NCBI GenBank assembly: GCA_039182125.1
Contig: JBCDCH010000007.1
Location: 24,708-88,707, forward strand
Reading direction: 5' to 3'
Source of the DNA: Planctomycetota bacterium
Lineage (GTDB): Bacteria > Planctomycetota > Phycisphaerae > Tepidisphaerales > Tepidisphaeraceae
DNA length: 64,000 nt
Below the pieces are notes generated by a model, which saw only the letters and a list, made by a program, of their open reading frames with translations, was not told the DNA's origin and did no database searches. Below, piece by piece: positions 15,223-25,700 of this stretch. The position numbers and the translations under genes are program-made. The number at the start of each line of letters is the position of its first letter. Positions within the stretch are counted from its first letter, which is position 1.

Positions 15223-15641
15223 GCGACCTCGAAGACACGCACGCGCAGCTGCAGATCGAAAGCAACGCCAAGGCGATCGCCGGCGTTCGCAAGCGCGCCG
15301 AGGCGATGGCCAGCGCGGCGGGCTACGACGAGCGGACCGTCGGCGAGATCGGCCTGTGCATCAACGAAGCCCTCGCCAACGTCATCCGCCACGCCTATCA
15401 CAACGTCCCGGGCCAACCGATCGTGATCACGCTCGATGTCGATGAGAGTCGCTTCCAAACCGTGATCCGCGACTGGGGAAGTGGCGACCTGCCCGACCCC
15501 AACGCCGACCACGTCCGGGACCAGTTCGCCCCCGGCGGCCTCGGCCTGCTGTGCCTGCGCCGCCTCATGGATGAAGTTCGCTACCAACTCCAACCCGACG
15601 GAATGAAATTGACGATGCGACGAGAGAAAAACCCCGCATGA
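15219..15641 (+). CDS. RsbW-like anti-sigma factor/serine-threonine kinase
   Basis: A 140-residue GHKL ATPase of the RsbW/SpoIIAB type, which binds or phosphorylates partners in sigma-factor partner switching. The N box is NEALANVIRHAY, the G1 box is RDWGSG and the G2 box is FAPGGLGLLCLRRLMDEV. The protein is one catalytic domain with no sensor. No anti-anti-sigma factor (STAS) or sigma gene is adjacent, so the target is unknown. It overlaps the lipoprotein gene by ATGA-type coupling. Confidence 0.88.
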   Translation: MSDLEDTHAQLQIESNAKAIAGVRKRAEAMASAAGYDERTVGEIGLCINEALANVIRHAYHNVPGQPIVITLDVDESRFQTVIRDWGSGDLPDPNADHVRDQFAPGGLGLLCLRRLMDEVRYQLQPDGMKLTMRREKNPA

Positions 15642-15671
15642 CGAAACAGCCTTTACAGCATGCGAAATTCG

Positions 15672-17675
15672 TCACTCGTCATTCAAGTCCAGCCACTTCA
15701 TCTCCGCTTCGGTAAGTGTCACGCCCAACGCCGTTACGCTGCTGCGTAGCTCGCGGAGGTTGCGCGGGCCGATCAGGGCATAGCTCTCGAACGGCCGGCC
15801 CAACACCCAGGCGGCGGCGACGTTGATCGGGCTCACGCCCTTCTTCTCCGCCAGTTCGAACGCACGCCGACGACGCTCGAGGTTGTCCTCGCTCACCCAG
15901 CAACGCTTCAACTCCGGTTCGTCCAGATCGCGATCCGGCACGAAGAAGCCGCGGGCTTGGCTGCTCCATGAAAGGTTCGCGATGCCCGACTCCGCGAGGT
16001 AGTTTGCCCAATCGTCACCCCTGGCGGTGAGACAACCGTCCCACATCGGCACGATCAGATCGGCCAGCGAGAGGTTGTTGCTCACCACGCGGAACGGACG
16101 CCGGCCATTCGTCGCGGCGTACTCGTTCGCCGCTTTCACGCGGTCAAGCGACCAGTTGCTCGCGCCATACACGGTCATCCGCCCTTCTCCGGCCAACTCG
16201 TCCAGCACGTCGACCAGTTCACCGACGGGAAGGTCTTCGTTGTCGCGGTGGAGCATGTAGATGTCGGCGTGGTCGGTTTGCAACCAGTCCAACTGCTGCT
16301 CAAGCTGTCGCCGGATGTCCTTCGGATAACAGAACGGCGTGTGTCCGCCTTTGCTGATGAGCACGGTGTCTTCTCGGACACCGCGGCTTTTGATCCACGC
16401 ACCTAGTTGCAGCGAGTTTTGCCGACCGTAGATGTGGGCCGTGTCGAACGCGTTGCCACCGATCGCCCAGTACACGTCGAACACCGCGGCGGCATCGGCG
16501 AAGCTCGGCTGGTTGTCGACGCCCATCACGAGCCGGGTCATCGGCTTGTCGAGCCCGACGATCTTCCCGGTCGGAATGCGGTCGCCATGTGTGACGGTGG
16601 TCGGCTCGACGTTGTCGATTTGCTCGAACGGGTACTTCAGGCCGATCTTGCGCCGCCAGGCGTCGAGGGTCTTCATGTTGCCGAGCGTGTCGGTGGTTGA
16701 TTGGGCCGGGTGCGGCGGGCAGCCGTCGTTATCGATCGCTGCGGCGAAGATGTCGGCCTCATGGGCGTAGAGCGGCTTGGTGCTGGTCACGTCGACGGCA
16801 CGTTCGCCGTCCTTGGTGTGGACGATGATCGTTTCGGTGCCGCCGTCGCGGGCGGGGATGAACGGGTTGTCGAGGTGAATCCAACCGTGAGTGCCTTGGA
16901 TGCGCACGCCGTTGCGGCCGGCCATGCGCACGCCGGTGCGGAGCTGCGCGAGGATGTCAGGCTTGTCGCCGCCATCGAACTTCAGCATACCGATGGCGTA
17001 CTCGTCGACGCCGCTCGCGCCGATGTGACCGAACCCCTGCACGTCGACCGGGTCGGCAAAAGGCTTGTCGTTCGCCACGCCGGCGATGAGCCGGGAGATC
17101 GACACGGTGTACGCCCCGACGTCGAGGATGCCACCGCCGGCGAGGTCGGGGTTCATCAGGCGGTGCGTCGGATCGCTCGGCCCGCGAAAGCTGAACGCCG
17201 CGTCGATGACCTGCACGTCGCCGATCTCCCCGCCACGAATGAGGTCCACGAGCTTTTCGACCAGCGGATGGCAGCGGTACATGAACGCTTCCACCAGCGT
17301 CACGCCCGCCTGCTCGGCCGCATCGACCAACCGCATCGAGTCGCCGTGGTTGGGCGTAAGAGGTTTTTCGCAGAGCACATGCTTACCGCTGGCAATCGTC
17401 TTGAGCCCGAACTCCAGGTGCGAGTTGTGCGGGGTCGCGATGTAGACCGCGTCGCACGCATCGGACTCGAGCAGCGCTTCGTAGGAACCGAAAGCCTGAA
17501 CGCCGTCGCCGAACTCCTTGGCGAACGCTTCGGCCTTCTCGAGCGATCGGCTCGCAACCGCGGTGAGGACGCCCGTGTCGGACTTGGGCAAGTGTCCGGC
17601 GAAGGCTTTGGCGATGTTGCCGGTCGCAAGAATTCCCCAACGCAGTTTGTCCGTGCTCGTCTGACTTGTGCTCAT
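15672..17675 (-). CDS. Fused Gfo/Idh/MocA oxidoreductase and aldo/keto reductase
   Basis: A 667-residue bifunctional-looking enzyme. Residues 1 to about 340 form a Gfo/Idh/MocA dehydrogenase, with the Rossmann start RWGILATGNIAKAFAGHLP, the EKP dinucleotide/catalytic box in HVLCEKPLTP and the GGGILDVGAYTV region. Residues about 365-667 form an aldo/keto reductase, with the catalytic set visible as FDTAHIYG (Asp and Tyr), LISKGG (Lys) and IYMLHRDN (His), and a C-terminal LGRPFESYALIGPRNLREL cofactor segment. Both halves use NAD(P)H on sugars or sugar alcohols, so the fusion may interconvert a sugar substrate in two steps; this is inference. The start is 40 bases from the divergent shikimate-kinase-like gene. 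Confidence 0.88.
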   Translation of the reverse strand: MSTSQTSTDKLRWGILATGNIAKAFAGHLPKSDTGVLTAVASRSLEKAEAFAKEFGDGVQAFGSYEALLESDACDAVYIATPHNSHLEFGLKTIASGKHVLCEKPLTPNHGDSMRLVDAAEQAGVTLVEAFMYRCHPLVEKLVDLIRGGEIGDVQVIDAAFSFRGPSDPTHRLMNPDLAGGGILDVGAYTVSISRLIAGVANDKPFADPVDVQGFGHIGASGVDEYAIGMLKFDGGDKPDILAQLRTGVRMAGRNGVRIQGTHGWIHLDNPFIPARDGGTETIIVHTKDGERAVDVTSTKPLYAHEADIFAAAIDNDGCPPHPAQSTTDTLGNMKTLDAWRRKIGLKYPFEQIDNVEPTTVTHGDRIPTGKIVGLDKPMTRLVMGVDNQPSFADAAAVFDVYWAIGGNAFDTAHIYGRQNSLQLGAWIKSRGVREDTVLISKGGHTPFCYPKDIRRQLEQQLDWLQTDHADIYMLHRDNEDLPVGELVDVLDELAGEGRMTVYGASNWSLDRVKAANEYAATNGRRPFRVVSNNLSLADLIVPMWDGCLTARGDDWANYLAESGIANLSWSSQARGFFVPDRDLDEPELKRCWVSEDNLERRRRAFELAEKKGVSPINVAAAWVLGRPFESYALIGPRNLRELRSSVTALGVTLTEAEMKWLDLNDE

Positions 17676-17715
17676 CGTCCGACAGGGTAGTCACGCCGCC
17701 GGCTACACTTTCGGG

Positions 17716-18237
17716 ATGGCCCTGCCCAAAGTTCTGTCCCTGATCGGCATGCCCGGCAGCGGGAAGTCGACCATCGCCGGCATCCTCACCGACCGGTTCG
17801 ACATGCCGCTGATCGACGTCGACACGGTCATCAAGCAGCGTCACGACGACACGCCGCTGGGCGACATCCTCAAGCAACTCGGCCGAGAGACGTTTCTCGA
17901 CGCCGAGGCCGACGCGGTGCGATCGCTGCGGCCGACATCGGCGATCATCGCGCCGGGCGGAAGCGTGATCTACCGCGCCGATGCCATGGCACACCTGACC
18001 CGGCTCGGGCCGGTGGTGTATCTCGAACTCTCGCTCGACGAACTCACCCCGCGGCTGGGCGACCTGGCGGCGCGCGGCGTCGCCGGCAACGAGGGCGGCC
18101 TGCCCGCACTTTACGCCGAGCGGACCCCGCTGTACGCCAAGTTCGCCACGCACACCGTCAGCGCCGCCGGCACCGATCCGCAGGCCACCGCCAATGCCGT
18201 GGTCGCGGCCATCGCGGACGCCGTCGCCACCGGCTAA
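17716..18237 (+). CDS. aroK: Shikimate kinase-like P-loop kinase
   Basis: A 173-residue NMP-kinase-fold protein. The start LSLIGMPGSGKSTIAGILTD gives Walker A; IDVDTVIKQ stands where DxD binds magnesium and shikimate; IIAPGGSVIY matches the GG loop; ERTPLYAKFA matches the R-x-P-L-Y lid box of shikimate kinases. One deviation: the family's FR arginine that contacts shikimate appears as GRETFLDAEA, with Leu in place of Arg. So the substrate could be shikimate or another small alcohol. A longer frame opens at 17668, overlapping the divergent fusion gene. purE follows after 9 bases, suggesting co-transcription. Confidence 0.7.
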   Translation: MALPKVLSLIGMPGSGKSTIAGILTDRFDMPLIDVDTVIKQRHDDTPLGDILKQLGRETFLDAEADAVRSLRPTSAIIAPGGSVIYRADAMAHLTRLGPVVYLELSLDELTPRLGDLAARGVAGNEGGLPALYAERTPLYAKFATHTVSAAGTDPQATANAVVAAIADAVATG

Positions 18238-18246
18238 CCTGCGGGC

Positions 18247-18735
18247 ATGCAATCCCCCCGCGTCGGCATCGTCATGGGCAGCAAGTCCGACTGGGACACG
18301 ATGGCCCACGCCCACGAAACCCTCAACAAGCTCGACGTGCCGCACGAGTGCCAGGTCGTCAGCGCCCACCGCACGCCGAAGAAGCTTTACGATTACGCCG
18401 AGTCTGCACGCGGGCGCGGTATCCAGGTCATCATCGCCGGTGCCGGCGGCGCGGCCCACCTGCCCGGCATGCTCGCGGCGATGACGTCGGTCCCGGTGCT
18501 CGGCGTGCCAGTGCAATCCAAAGCACTCTCGGGCATGGACTCGCTGCTGAGCATCGTGCAAATGCCCGCAGGCATCCCAGTCGGCACCCTCGCCATCGGC
18601 CGCGCCGGCGCGACCAACGCCGCCCTGTTCGCCGCCGCCATCCTCGCGGGCACCGACGACGACTTGCGCGAACGCCTCGACGCCTACCGCGCCGAGCAAA
18701 CCCAAGGCGCCGACGTGCCGCTGCCAGTCGATTGA
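18247..18735 (+). CDS. purE: N5-carboxyaminoimidazole ribonucleotide mutase
   Basis: The class I PurE of de novo purine synthesis, converting N5-CAIR to CAIR. The 162-residue protein shows [46 protein letters not shown] and [20 protein letters not shown], including the catalytic His of the SAHR box and the GSKSD substrate loop. PurK is not adjacent. It lies 9 bases after the shikimate-kinase-like gene and converges on pilT, whose end is 8 bases away. Confidence 0.96.
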   Translation: MQSPRVGIVMGSKSDWDTMAHAHETLNKLDVPHECQVVSAHRTPKKLYDYAESARGRGIQVIIAGAGGAAHLPGMLAAMTSVPVLGVPVQSKALSGMDSLLSIVQMPAGIPVGTLAIGRAGATNAALFAAAILAGTDDDLRERLDAYRAEQTQGADVPLPVD

Positions 18736-18742
18736 TGTTGTG

Positions 18743-19951
18743 TCATCGCAACCGCGTGTCGCTGTTGCCGATGCCGCGTAGGGCCATGTTCAATGCGTCG
18801 ACGTTGCTGGCCAGACGCTTGGCTTCGTTGACGTCGATGATCTGCTTCTGGAACAACTCGGTGAGGTGTTGGTCGAAGCTCTGGCTGCCGGCTTCCTTGT
18901 TGCCGACCGTGCCCTTGAGCTTCTCGAACTCGCCTTCGAGAATGTACTTGCGCACCAGCGGCGTCGCCTGCATGATCTCGACGACCGGCACGCGACCCTT
19001 GCCGTCGCGCCGCTTGGCGAGGCGCTGACACACCACCGACACGAGGTTCGTCGCGAGCTGCGTCTGCATCAGCTCGCGTTGGTTCGGGTCGAAGAGCGAC
19101 ACCACACGCTCGATCGTCATTGGCGCGTTGGTCGCGTGGACGGTGGTGAAGACGAGGTGACCGGTGTCCGCCGCCCGCAGCGCGGTCGACAGGCTGAACG
19201 TGTCACGGATCTCACCCACAAGCAGCACGTCTGGGTCCTGACGCATCGCGGCACGAAGCGCATGGCCATAGCTCTCGGTGTCGGAGCCAACCTCGACCTG
19301 GGACACGAGTGATTTCTTGTCCTCGTGCTGGAACTCGATCGGGTCTTCGACGGTGATGATGCGTTCGTTGCGGGTGCGGTTGATCTTGCCGATGACCGCC
19401 GCGAGGGACGTCGACTTACCCGAGCCGGTCGTGCCCGAGACGAGGATCAAGCCGCGGTGGACGTCGGAGAGATTCTCGATCTGCGACGGAAGGTTCAGGT
19501 CCTCGAAGTTGGGGATCTTTGTCACGATCCGCCGCATGACGATCGCGAGCTCGCCGCGACTGTGAAAGGTCGCCACGCGGAAGCGGGCCGTCCCGTCGGG
19601 CAAGGCGTAGCTCGTGTCGCAAGAGCCGAGCTCGTGCAGGTTCTTGATCTTCTCTTCCTCGGTGACCAGCTGCTTGACATACTGCTCCATCAAGTCGTTT
19701 TCCATCTCGTCGACGTCGAGGAAGCGAGCGCGGCCGTCGATGCGCATCATCGGCGTGCTGCCGGTCTGCAGGTGGATGTCGGAGGCACCGAGCTTGATGG
19801 AGGTCTTGAGGAACTTCTCCAGCGTGTAGCGGCGTGAGGAATGCTCCTCGACATGTACCTCTTGCACGTCAGCCCCGCGATCAATGCCGGCGGAGGTTTT
19901 CTCGAGTTCGTCAATCGAAACGCCGGCGACACTGCCTGCTGCACTGGACAT
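18743..19951 (-). CDS. pilT: PilT-type pilus retraction ATPase
   Basis: A secretion-superfamily hexameric ATPase of the PilT/PilU group, powering type IV pilus retraction at the inner membrane. It shows [18 protein letters not shown], the Walker [11 protein letters not shown], the Asp box [12 protein letters not shown], Walker [13 protein letters not shown] and the His box [12 protein letters not shown], with a PilT-like AIRE-region equivalent ([15 protein letters not shown]). Starting at ATG 19951 it has 402 residues, with an N-terminal tail of about 40 residues that is longer than in E. coli-type PilT. No other pilus gene lies in the window. PilU is the alternative name. Confidence 0.9.
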   Translation of the reverse strand: MSSAAGSVAGVSIDELEKTSAGIDRGADVQEVHVEEHSSRRYTLEKFLKTSIKLGASDIHLQTGSTPMMRIDGRARFLDVDEMENDLMEQYVKQLVTEEEKIKNLHELGSCDTSYALPDGTARFRVATFHSRGELAIVMRRIVTKIPNFEDLNLPSQIENLSDVHRGLILVSGTTGSGKSTSLAAVIGKINRTRNERIITVEDPIEFQHEDKKSLVSQVEVGSDTESYGHALRAAMRQDPDVLLVGEIRDTFSLSTALRAADTGHLVFTTVHATNAPMTIERVVSLFDPNQRELMQTQLATNLVSVVCQRLAKRRDGKGRVPVVEIMQATPLVRKYILEGEFEKLKGTVGNKEAGSQSFDQHLTELFQKQIIDVNEAKRLASNVDALNMALRGIGNSDTRLR

Positions 19952-20042
19952 CGTGGGGCTCCTGCTGGAAATCAAATCGTGGGACTGCGACGGTCAAGGA
20001 ACGATGGTAGCGAACAGACTCGGCCGGGCACACCACAAGAAC

Positions 20043-21335
20043 TCACGCCGCGACCGGCTCGGGGGTGGCCGGTTCGGGGAGGCTGCGCATGCGAGTGCGG
20101 AGAATGAGCAACCATGCGAGCGCAACGACCATCACGGCTATCGCGATCACGAACGGGGCGAACATGGCCAGGTCGAACGCGGCACCGGCGATGAGCGGGC
20201 CGATGACGCGGGCGAGACTCGCCGCGCCGTTGTAGACGCCGTAGGCGGTGCCCTGGCGGGCGTCGTCGGCGTAGCGGCTGAGCAGGCCGGCACTGGCAAC
20301 GGTGTGGATCGACCGCCCGGTCGCCCCGCAAACACCGGCGACGCCGAGCAACCAGAGCACCGGCAGTGCGGTCGTGCCGGTGTAGGCGAGCAGGCCGAGA
20401 ATCACGATCGCCGGCCCGGCGATGATCAGGTTCCACTCGCCGAACGCGTCGACCAAGCGCCCGATGAGTCCGCCCTGGATCAGCACGATCACTAGGCCCA
20501 CGAGGCCGAAGAAATAGCCGACCTGTGCCTCGCTGAACCCGAACGCACGCTCATCCGCCAGCAGCAACGACGCCACCGGCTCGACCATCACGAATGCGAG
20601 CATCGCCGTGAACCACGCACCGATCAGTGGCCCGGTCGAGCGATCCGACAGCACCCGCGTCACCGACTTGAACGAGAGGCTGTTGTCTGAGTCGACGTGC
20701 TTGGCCGGCTCGCGCAGGACAGCCGCGGCGAGGATCGCCGAGCCGAACGTGAACCCTGCCGCCGCGAACGCCGGTGCGCTCACGGCGACCCACTGGCTGA
20801 GCAATCCGCCCAACGCCGGGCCGATGACGAACCCGATGCCGAAGCTCGCGCCGATGAGCCCGAGCGCACGACTACGCGCCCCCGGATCGCCGCGCGAGAC
20901 GTCGGCGATGTACGCCTGGGCCGCCCCGACGTTGCCCGCCGTGAACCCGTCGATGATCCGCGAGAGGAAGATGACCCAATACCCGTAGATCGGCACCGAC
21001 CACTCGGTCAGCAGCGCCCAACCGAGCAGCACGTACCCCGCGCACGAACCGAGTTGCGAGACGATCAGCACCGGCCGCCGCCCGATCTTGTCCGAGAGCG
21101 CCCCGAGCAACGGTGACGCGATCAACTGGCAGATCGAATACACCGAGAACAACAACCCGACGCCAAAGCCGCTGTCCCAATACCGCTCGGCGAACAACGG
21201 CAACTGCGGGATAATGATGCCGAAGCCGATGTGCCCCGAGAGCGTCACGGCAAACAGCGTCGCCATCGCCCGCTTGTCGAGTTTGACCCGCGCCGGCTGC
21301 TGTTCGTACTCGAGATCGACGGTCGGACGCTGCAA
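20043..21335 (-). CDS. MFS transporter, TetA/DHA1-like
   Basis: A 430-residue major facilitator with about 12 hydrophobic helices. The first helix IGFGIIIPQLPLFAERY carries the Tet-family G-x-I-x-P-x-x-P motif. Motif A between TM2 and TM3 reads GALSDKIGRRPVLI, and motif C-like glycines occur in GASFGIGFVIGPALGGLL (TM5). This points to a drug or metabolite/H+ antiporter of the DHA1 class. The substrate is not inferable. It follows the sulfatase gene on the same strand, 35 bases downstream, and may be co-transcribed with it. Confidence 0.85.
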   Translation of the reverse strand: MQRPTVDLEYEQQPARVKLDKRAMATLFAVTLSGHIGFGIIIPQLPLFAERYWDSGFGVGLLFSVYSICQLIASPLLGALSDKIGRRPVLIVSQLGSCAGYVLLGWALLTEWSVPIYGYWVIFLSRIIDGFTAGNVGAAQAYIADVSRGDPGARSRALGLIGASFGIGFVIGPALGGLLSQWVAVSAPAFAAAGFTFGSAILAAAVLREPAKHVDSDNSLSFKSVTRVLSDRSTGPLIGAWFTAMLAFVMVEPVASLLLADERAFGFSEAQVGYFFGLVGLVIVLIQGGLIGRLVDAFGEWNLIIAGPAIVILGLLAYTGTTALPVLWLLGVAGVCGATGRSIHTVASAGLLSRYADDARQGTAYGVYNGAASLARVIGPLIAGAAFDLAMFAPFVIAIAVMVVALAWLLILRTRMRSLPEPATPEPVAA

Positions 21336-21370
21336 GGGCGGAGTCTAGGACCGACCCGTCGTCCGGCATT

Positions 21371-22615
21371 TCAACCCCAACTGTCGCCCACCGCCGCACA
21401 CGCTTCGCGCAGGTGCTCGGCCAACTCGGTCGACTCACCGTATCGGTTCTTCAACTGCAGCGGGTCGGCGACGTTGTCGAAGAGCGCGCGGTGCTCGGGG
21501 ACGTTGCTCTGGGCGTAGGTGTGCGTGGCGGTGCGGATGGCGCGGAACTCGAAGTCGCCGATGCCGACCAGCGCTTTGCCGAGCCATTGGACCAGGACGT
21601 GGTCGCGCGTGTCGGCGTTGAGGTCGATGCCGTGAACCTCGGGGCAGTCGACGCCGGCAAGCCCGCAGGTGGTCGGGACGACGTCGAGGAGGCTCGCCAA
21701 CTCGGTCCGCGGTCCGGGCGTAAGGCCGGGAGCGCGAATGATCAACGGCACCCGCAACGCTTCGTCATACACGCACGACTTCTCGAACCGGCCATGGCTG
21801 CCGCCCATCTCGCCGTGGTCGCTGAAGAACACGACGATCGTGTCGTCGTCGATCGCGTCGAGCACCCGGCCGATGTTGTGGTCGAGGTTCGCGATCTGGG
21901 CGTAGTAACCCGCGAGCATCTTGCGCGCCGCCGGCTCGGTCTCGGGCGGGACGTTGCCACGCAGCTCCAACGCATCCGGGTCAAACATAGCCTCCCACAG
22001 CAGCGGCGCGGGGTGGCGGTAGACGCCGTGTTCATCCATGCCGGGGTGCGGGGCCTCGAGACTCAGCACCTGGAACCACGGCTCGTCGCCGAGGGTCCGC
22101 AGGTGTTCGAGGAACAGGTCGGTCAGGGCGTCGGTTTGGAAACCGTGCAGCTCGCGTGGCGGCCACATTTCGTCGCCGACGCTGTAGCGCGTTCGGTAGT
22201 AGTGGTTGGACGCCTCGAAGCCGATCCAGTCGGCGAAGCCGCCCCGCAGGTGCGGATGCACCCAGTAGTCCGCCCCGGCTTGCCAACCGTCCACGCCCGA
22301 CACGCTGCCCAGATGCCATTTGCCCACCCAACCCGTGCGATACCCGGCGTCGTTGAAGTGGTGCGCGATCGTCCGGTTCCACGGCGGCAACAAATCACCC
22401 TGCACCCGACACCCGTTGGCATGTGCGTGCATCCCGGTCACGATCCCCCCTCGCGCCGGCGTGCAGATCGGATAGTGCGTAAAGCACGAGGTAAATGTTC
22501 GCCCACGCTGAGCCAACCGACCCAGATTCGGCGTCACCGCGTTCGGATCATCACCCAGCACCTGCCCACGCAACTGATCGCACATAAGCCAAAGAACGTT
22601 GGGCCGAACGGACAT
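21371..22615 (-). CDS. Type I sulfatase
   Basis: An alkaline-phosphatase-superfamily sulfatase of 414 residues. The start NVLWLMCDQLRG contains the metal-binding Asp. The formylglycine box is IC-TPARGGIVTG (C-x-P-x-R), so an anaerobic- or FGE-type maturase must modify the Cys. VGKWHLG holds the conserved Lys/His, and FFSDHGEMGG the second metal site. No signal peptide is evident from ATG 22615; a longer frame to 22903 runs antisense into the divergent gene and is not credible. Sulfatases are abundant in planctomycetes and act on sulfated polysaccharides or choline-like esters. The substrate is unknown. Confidence 0.92.
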   Translation of the reverse strand: MSVRPNVLWLMCDQLRGQVLGDDPNAVTPNLGRLAQRGRTFTSCFTHYPICTPARGGIVTGMHAHANGCRVQGDLLPPWNRTIAHHFNDAGYRTGWVGKWHLGSVSGVDGWQAGADYWVHPHLRGGFADWIGFEASNHYYRTRYSVGDEMWPPRELHGFQTDALTDLFLEHLRTLGDEPWFQVLSLEAPHPGMDEHGVYRHPAPLLWEAMFDPDALELRGNVPPETEPAARKMLAGYYAQIANLDHNIGRVLDAIDDDTIVVFFSDHGEMGGSHGRFEKSCVYDEALRVPLIIRAPGLTPGPRTELASLLDVVPTTCGLAGVDCPEVHGIDLNADTRDHVLVQWLGKALVGIGDFEFRAIRTATHTYAQSNVPEHRALFDNVADPLQLKNRYGESTELAEHLREACAAVGDSWG

Positions 22616-22758
22616 CCCGATCAGCATAACCGCTGCGACAACGTGACCAACATGGCGCCAACGGTGTCGATCCCTCTTGCCAGAGACTGGGCAGCGATTA
22701 CCGTCGATTTGTCCGGCGATCTGTTGGTCGGCGGTTTTCATTTCAAGGGTCAAGAACG

Positions 22759-25700
22759 ATGCAACAACTGAAGAAGGCGGCCGACCGGGTCGCACGATGT
22801 GAGACGCTCGAGGCGCGCAAGCTCCTCTCCGCCGCGACGCTTGACCTGGATTGGGGTCAGGGTGATCCGGACGTCCCGGATGGCGTGGGCACGATTCAGG
22901 CATTCGCGCCTAATGACATCAGCGTCACAGGGCTGACGCCGCTGCCCGACGGCGGAACGCTCATCACCGGGCGGCTCAACAGTTCCATCGGCGAGGGGAT
23001 CGTGCTGCGCCGCCTTGCTGACGGTTCGCCAAACCTGAACTTCGGCACCGGCGGCGAGCAGCGCTATGACCTTCTGCCCTTCGGTAAAGTACTTCCGCAA
23101 GCAGACGGCACGTTCATCGCCATGCCGAGCGCGAGCAACGACGACAGCCAGCCGGCGTTGGTTCGGCTCGCCGCTGACGGGACGCTCCTGGGGCCGTTCT
23201 TCGATCCGGACTCCGAACTGACCGGACAGAACCAGGACGTCGAACCCCTGTCCGACGGTGGGTTCTTGCTGGTCACCTATAACGGGCTTGCCAAGATTAA
23301 TGCCGACGGGACCGTCGACACCGACTTCGGCGATGACGGCTACGTCGTTGCCGATGTGATCGACTCGGCGCGCTTTCAGTCGTTCGACGCGGCAGTTCAG
23401 GATGACGGGAAGATTCTCGTCGCCGGCGAGAAACGCACCTTCATCCAATCGACCGACGACATGGGTCAGGTGCGACGTTTCAACACCGACGGCACGCTCG
23501 ATACGACCTTCGCAAGTTCGGGAATCTATGAGTTCGGCACGCCGGACTTCATCCTCGAACAGATCGAAATCGTCGACGTCGATTTCACCGGGCAGACGTC
23601 GATCGTCGTCGCCGGCGACAATCGGGACGACGGTTTCTTCGCCGACCCGGCGCGGGACGACACGGTCGTGGTGCGACTGCTGATGAATGGCACGCCCGAC
23701 CCGAACTTTTCCGGTGACGGGGTCGTGCTGTTCGAAGGGCTCGATGTGACTGACATCGCCATCACGCCGGGAGATGGGGTGCTCCTCGGTGGCCTGCGGA
23801 TTCCCGACAACCAGCTCGAGTCAACGTCGCTCATGGTTCGGGTCAACGCGTTCGGCGGAATCGACACTGTTAACTTCGGCGATGCCGGGCTCGTGACCAT
23901 CGTGGATGAAACACGCGTCCCGCTGTCCCGTGTCCTGTTCTTCCTCGACGACGTGGGGCAAGCGCACTTTGCCACGTCGGCCTACCCGAAGTTCGACACG
24001 TTTGTTTCCGGACTCATCACCGGCGAGGTCTCGCCGGTCGGCGGTGTTGACGCCGACCCGATCACGTTCTTCGATGGCGTGCAAACGTCCTCGGTCCTCG
24101 GCGCGGCTGTCGATTCCAACGGACGTCCGGTCCTGACGGGGAGCTTCATCAACGCGTTCGGTACCGCCCCTGTCGCCCGGTTCACCGACACCGGATTGCC
24201 CGATACGACTTTCGACGGCGATGGCCTGACACTCAGCGCAGGTACCGGGTCTGTGCCCACGTTCTTCGATATCGAAGTCGATGCGTTGAATCGGGTCGTC
24301 ACCGGCGGCCAGTCGCGCGGCCCGTTCACACCTGACGGCCAATCCACCGATATCCCGGTCGTGTCCCGCTTCCTCGCCGATGGGACCCCCGACCCGTCGT
24401 TCGGCACCGACGGCACGGTCAGCTTGTCGACCGATCTTGTCATTCCGAACTTGATTCGACTCGATGTTCTTTCCGACGGTAGTATTTTCGCGGTCGGAAC
24501 CGGTCGCGACACCAGCGTCGACGGGAATCCGAGTCGCGCATATGTCGCACGAATCGGGGCGGATGGAACGGTTCTTCTCGGCCCCACCGTGCTCGCATTG
24601 CCCGGCAGCAATCCCGTGTTCACCGAAGTGCTCGCACTGGACCACGGGAACGTACTACTCGGCGGTCGGGTCAACCTCGACGGCGGAACACGGGCACGAA
24701 TCGTCATCAAACTCACGCCGACCGGCGATTTCGCCAGTTTCGGCGACAGTGGAGTGCTCTTGCTCGATCAGCCGGGTAGCGACGACGAGGGCATCGCACG
24801 GTTACTCGCCGACAGTTCGGGCATCTACGCCGTCGGCAATGGCACCGACACGGCAACGTTCGATAAACAGATCATCGTGTCGAAGTTCGACACCTCCGGT
24901 GACCTCGATCCAAGCTACGGTACCAACGGCACGCTCGTCGTAACCACGTCCGACGCCTCCGATAGCCTGAGGGACGCGGTTCTCTTCGATGATGCGAGCG
25001 AGGCACCGGGCGAACTGCTCGTGTTGGTCAACCGCTCCACCGGCGACGACCAGTCGGTTCTGGTTCGGATCGACGCAACCGGCGTTGTCGAGGAACTTGA
25101 GACCGGCACCAACATTAGCGGCATTCGTTTGTTGCCGGTCGGTGGAGGGCGCGTGGCGGTGGCGGGCAGGATCGATGGCAAGTTCGCCACATTCGCCGTG
25201 GAACTCGGCCAAGCACCGCAACTCGTACAAAGCAACTTCGACGCGGAGCAGTCAGCGGTATTGAACTTCGAGTTCGACCAGCCGATCACGGCCGACGCGG
25301 CATCGCTTTCGATCGTCAACATGGCGGGCAATCCCCTTGACGCCAACAACTTCGTTGCGACCGTCCGCGGCAACTCGATCCGATTTACCTATGCCCCCAA
25401 CGGGGGCAACGCTCCCCTGCCGTCTGGTCGTTACCTGGCGACGCTCACCGGCGTGGCCGACGAGCCGGCGGTACTCAACTTCACCTTCCAGGCTGCCGAT
25501 CTCGACGGAGATCTCGATGTCGATCTGTTCGATGCAATCACGCTTCAGCGGAACTTTGGGCGGACTGACGATCCGCTCTACAGCGATGGCGATCTGGACT
25601 ATGACGGGGATGTCGACCTGTTCGATGCGATCGCACTGGTCCGCAACTTCGGAACGAGCTTGCCGCCTGCCGCAGGTTTCCGCGGACTGTTCGCCAATGG

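Noticed and set aside
22616..22903. N-terminal extension of the sulfatase frame
   Set aside because: It would overlap the start of the divergent delta-60 gene and its composition is Arg/Pro-rich. The sulfatase motif starts just after the ATG at 22615.
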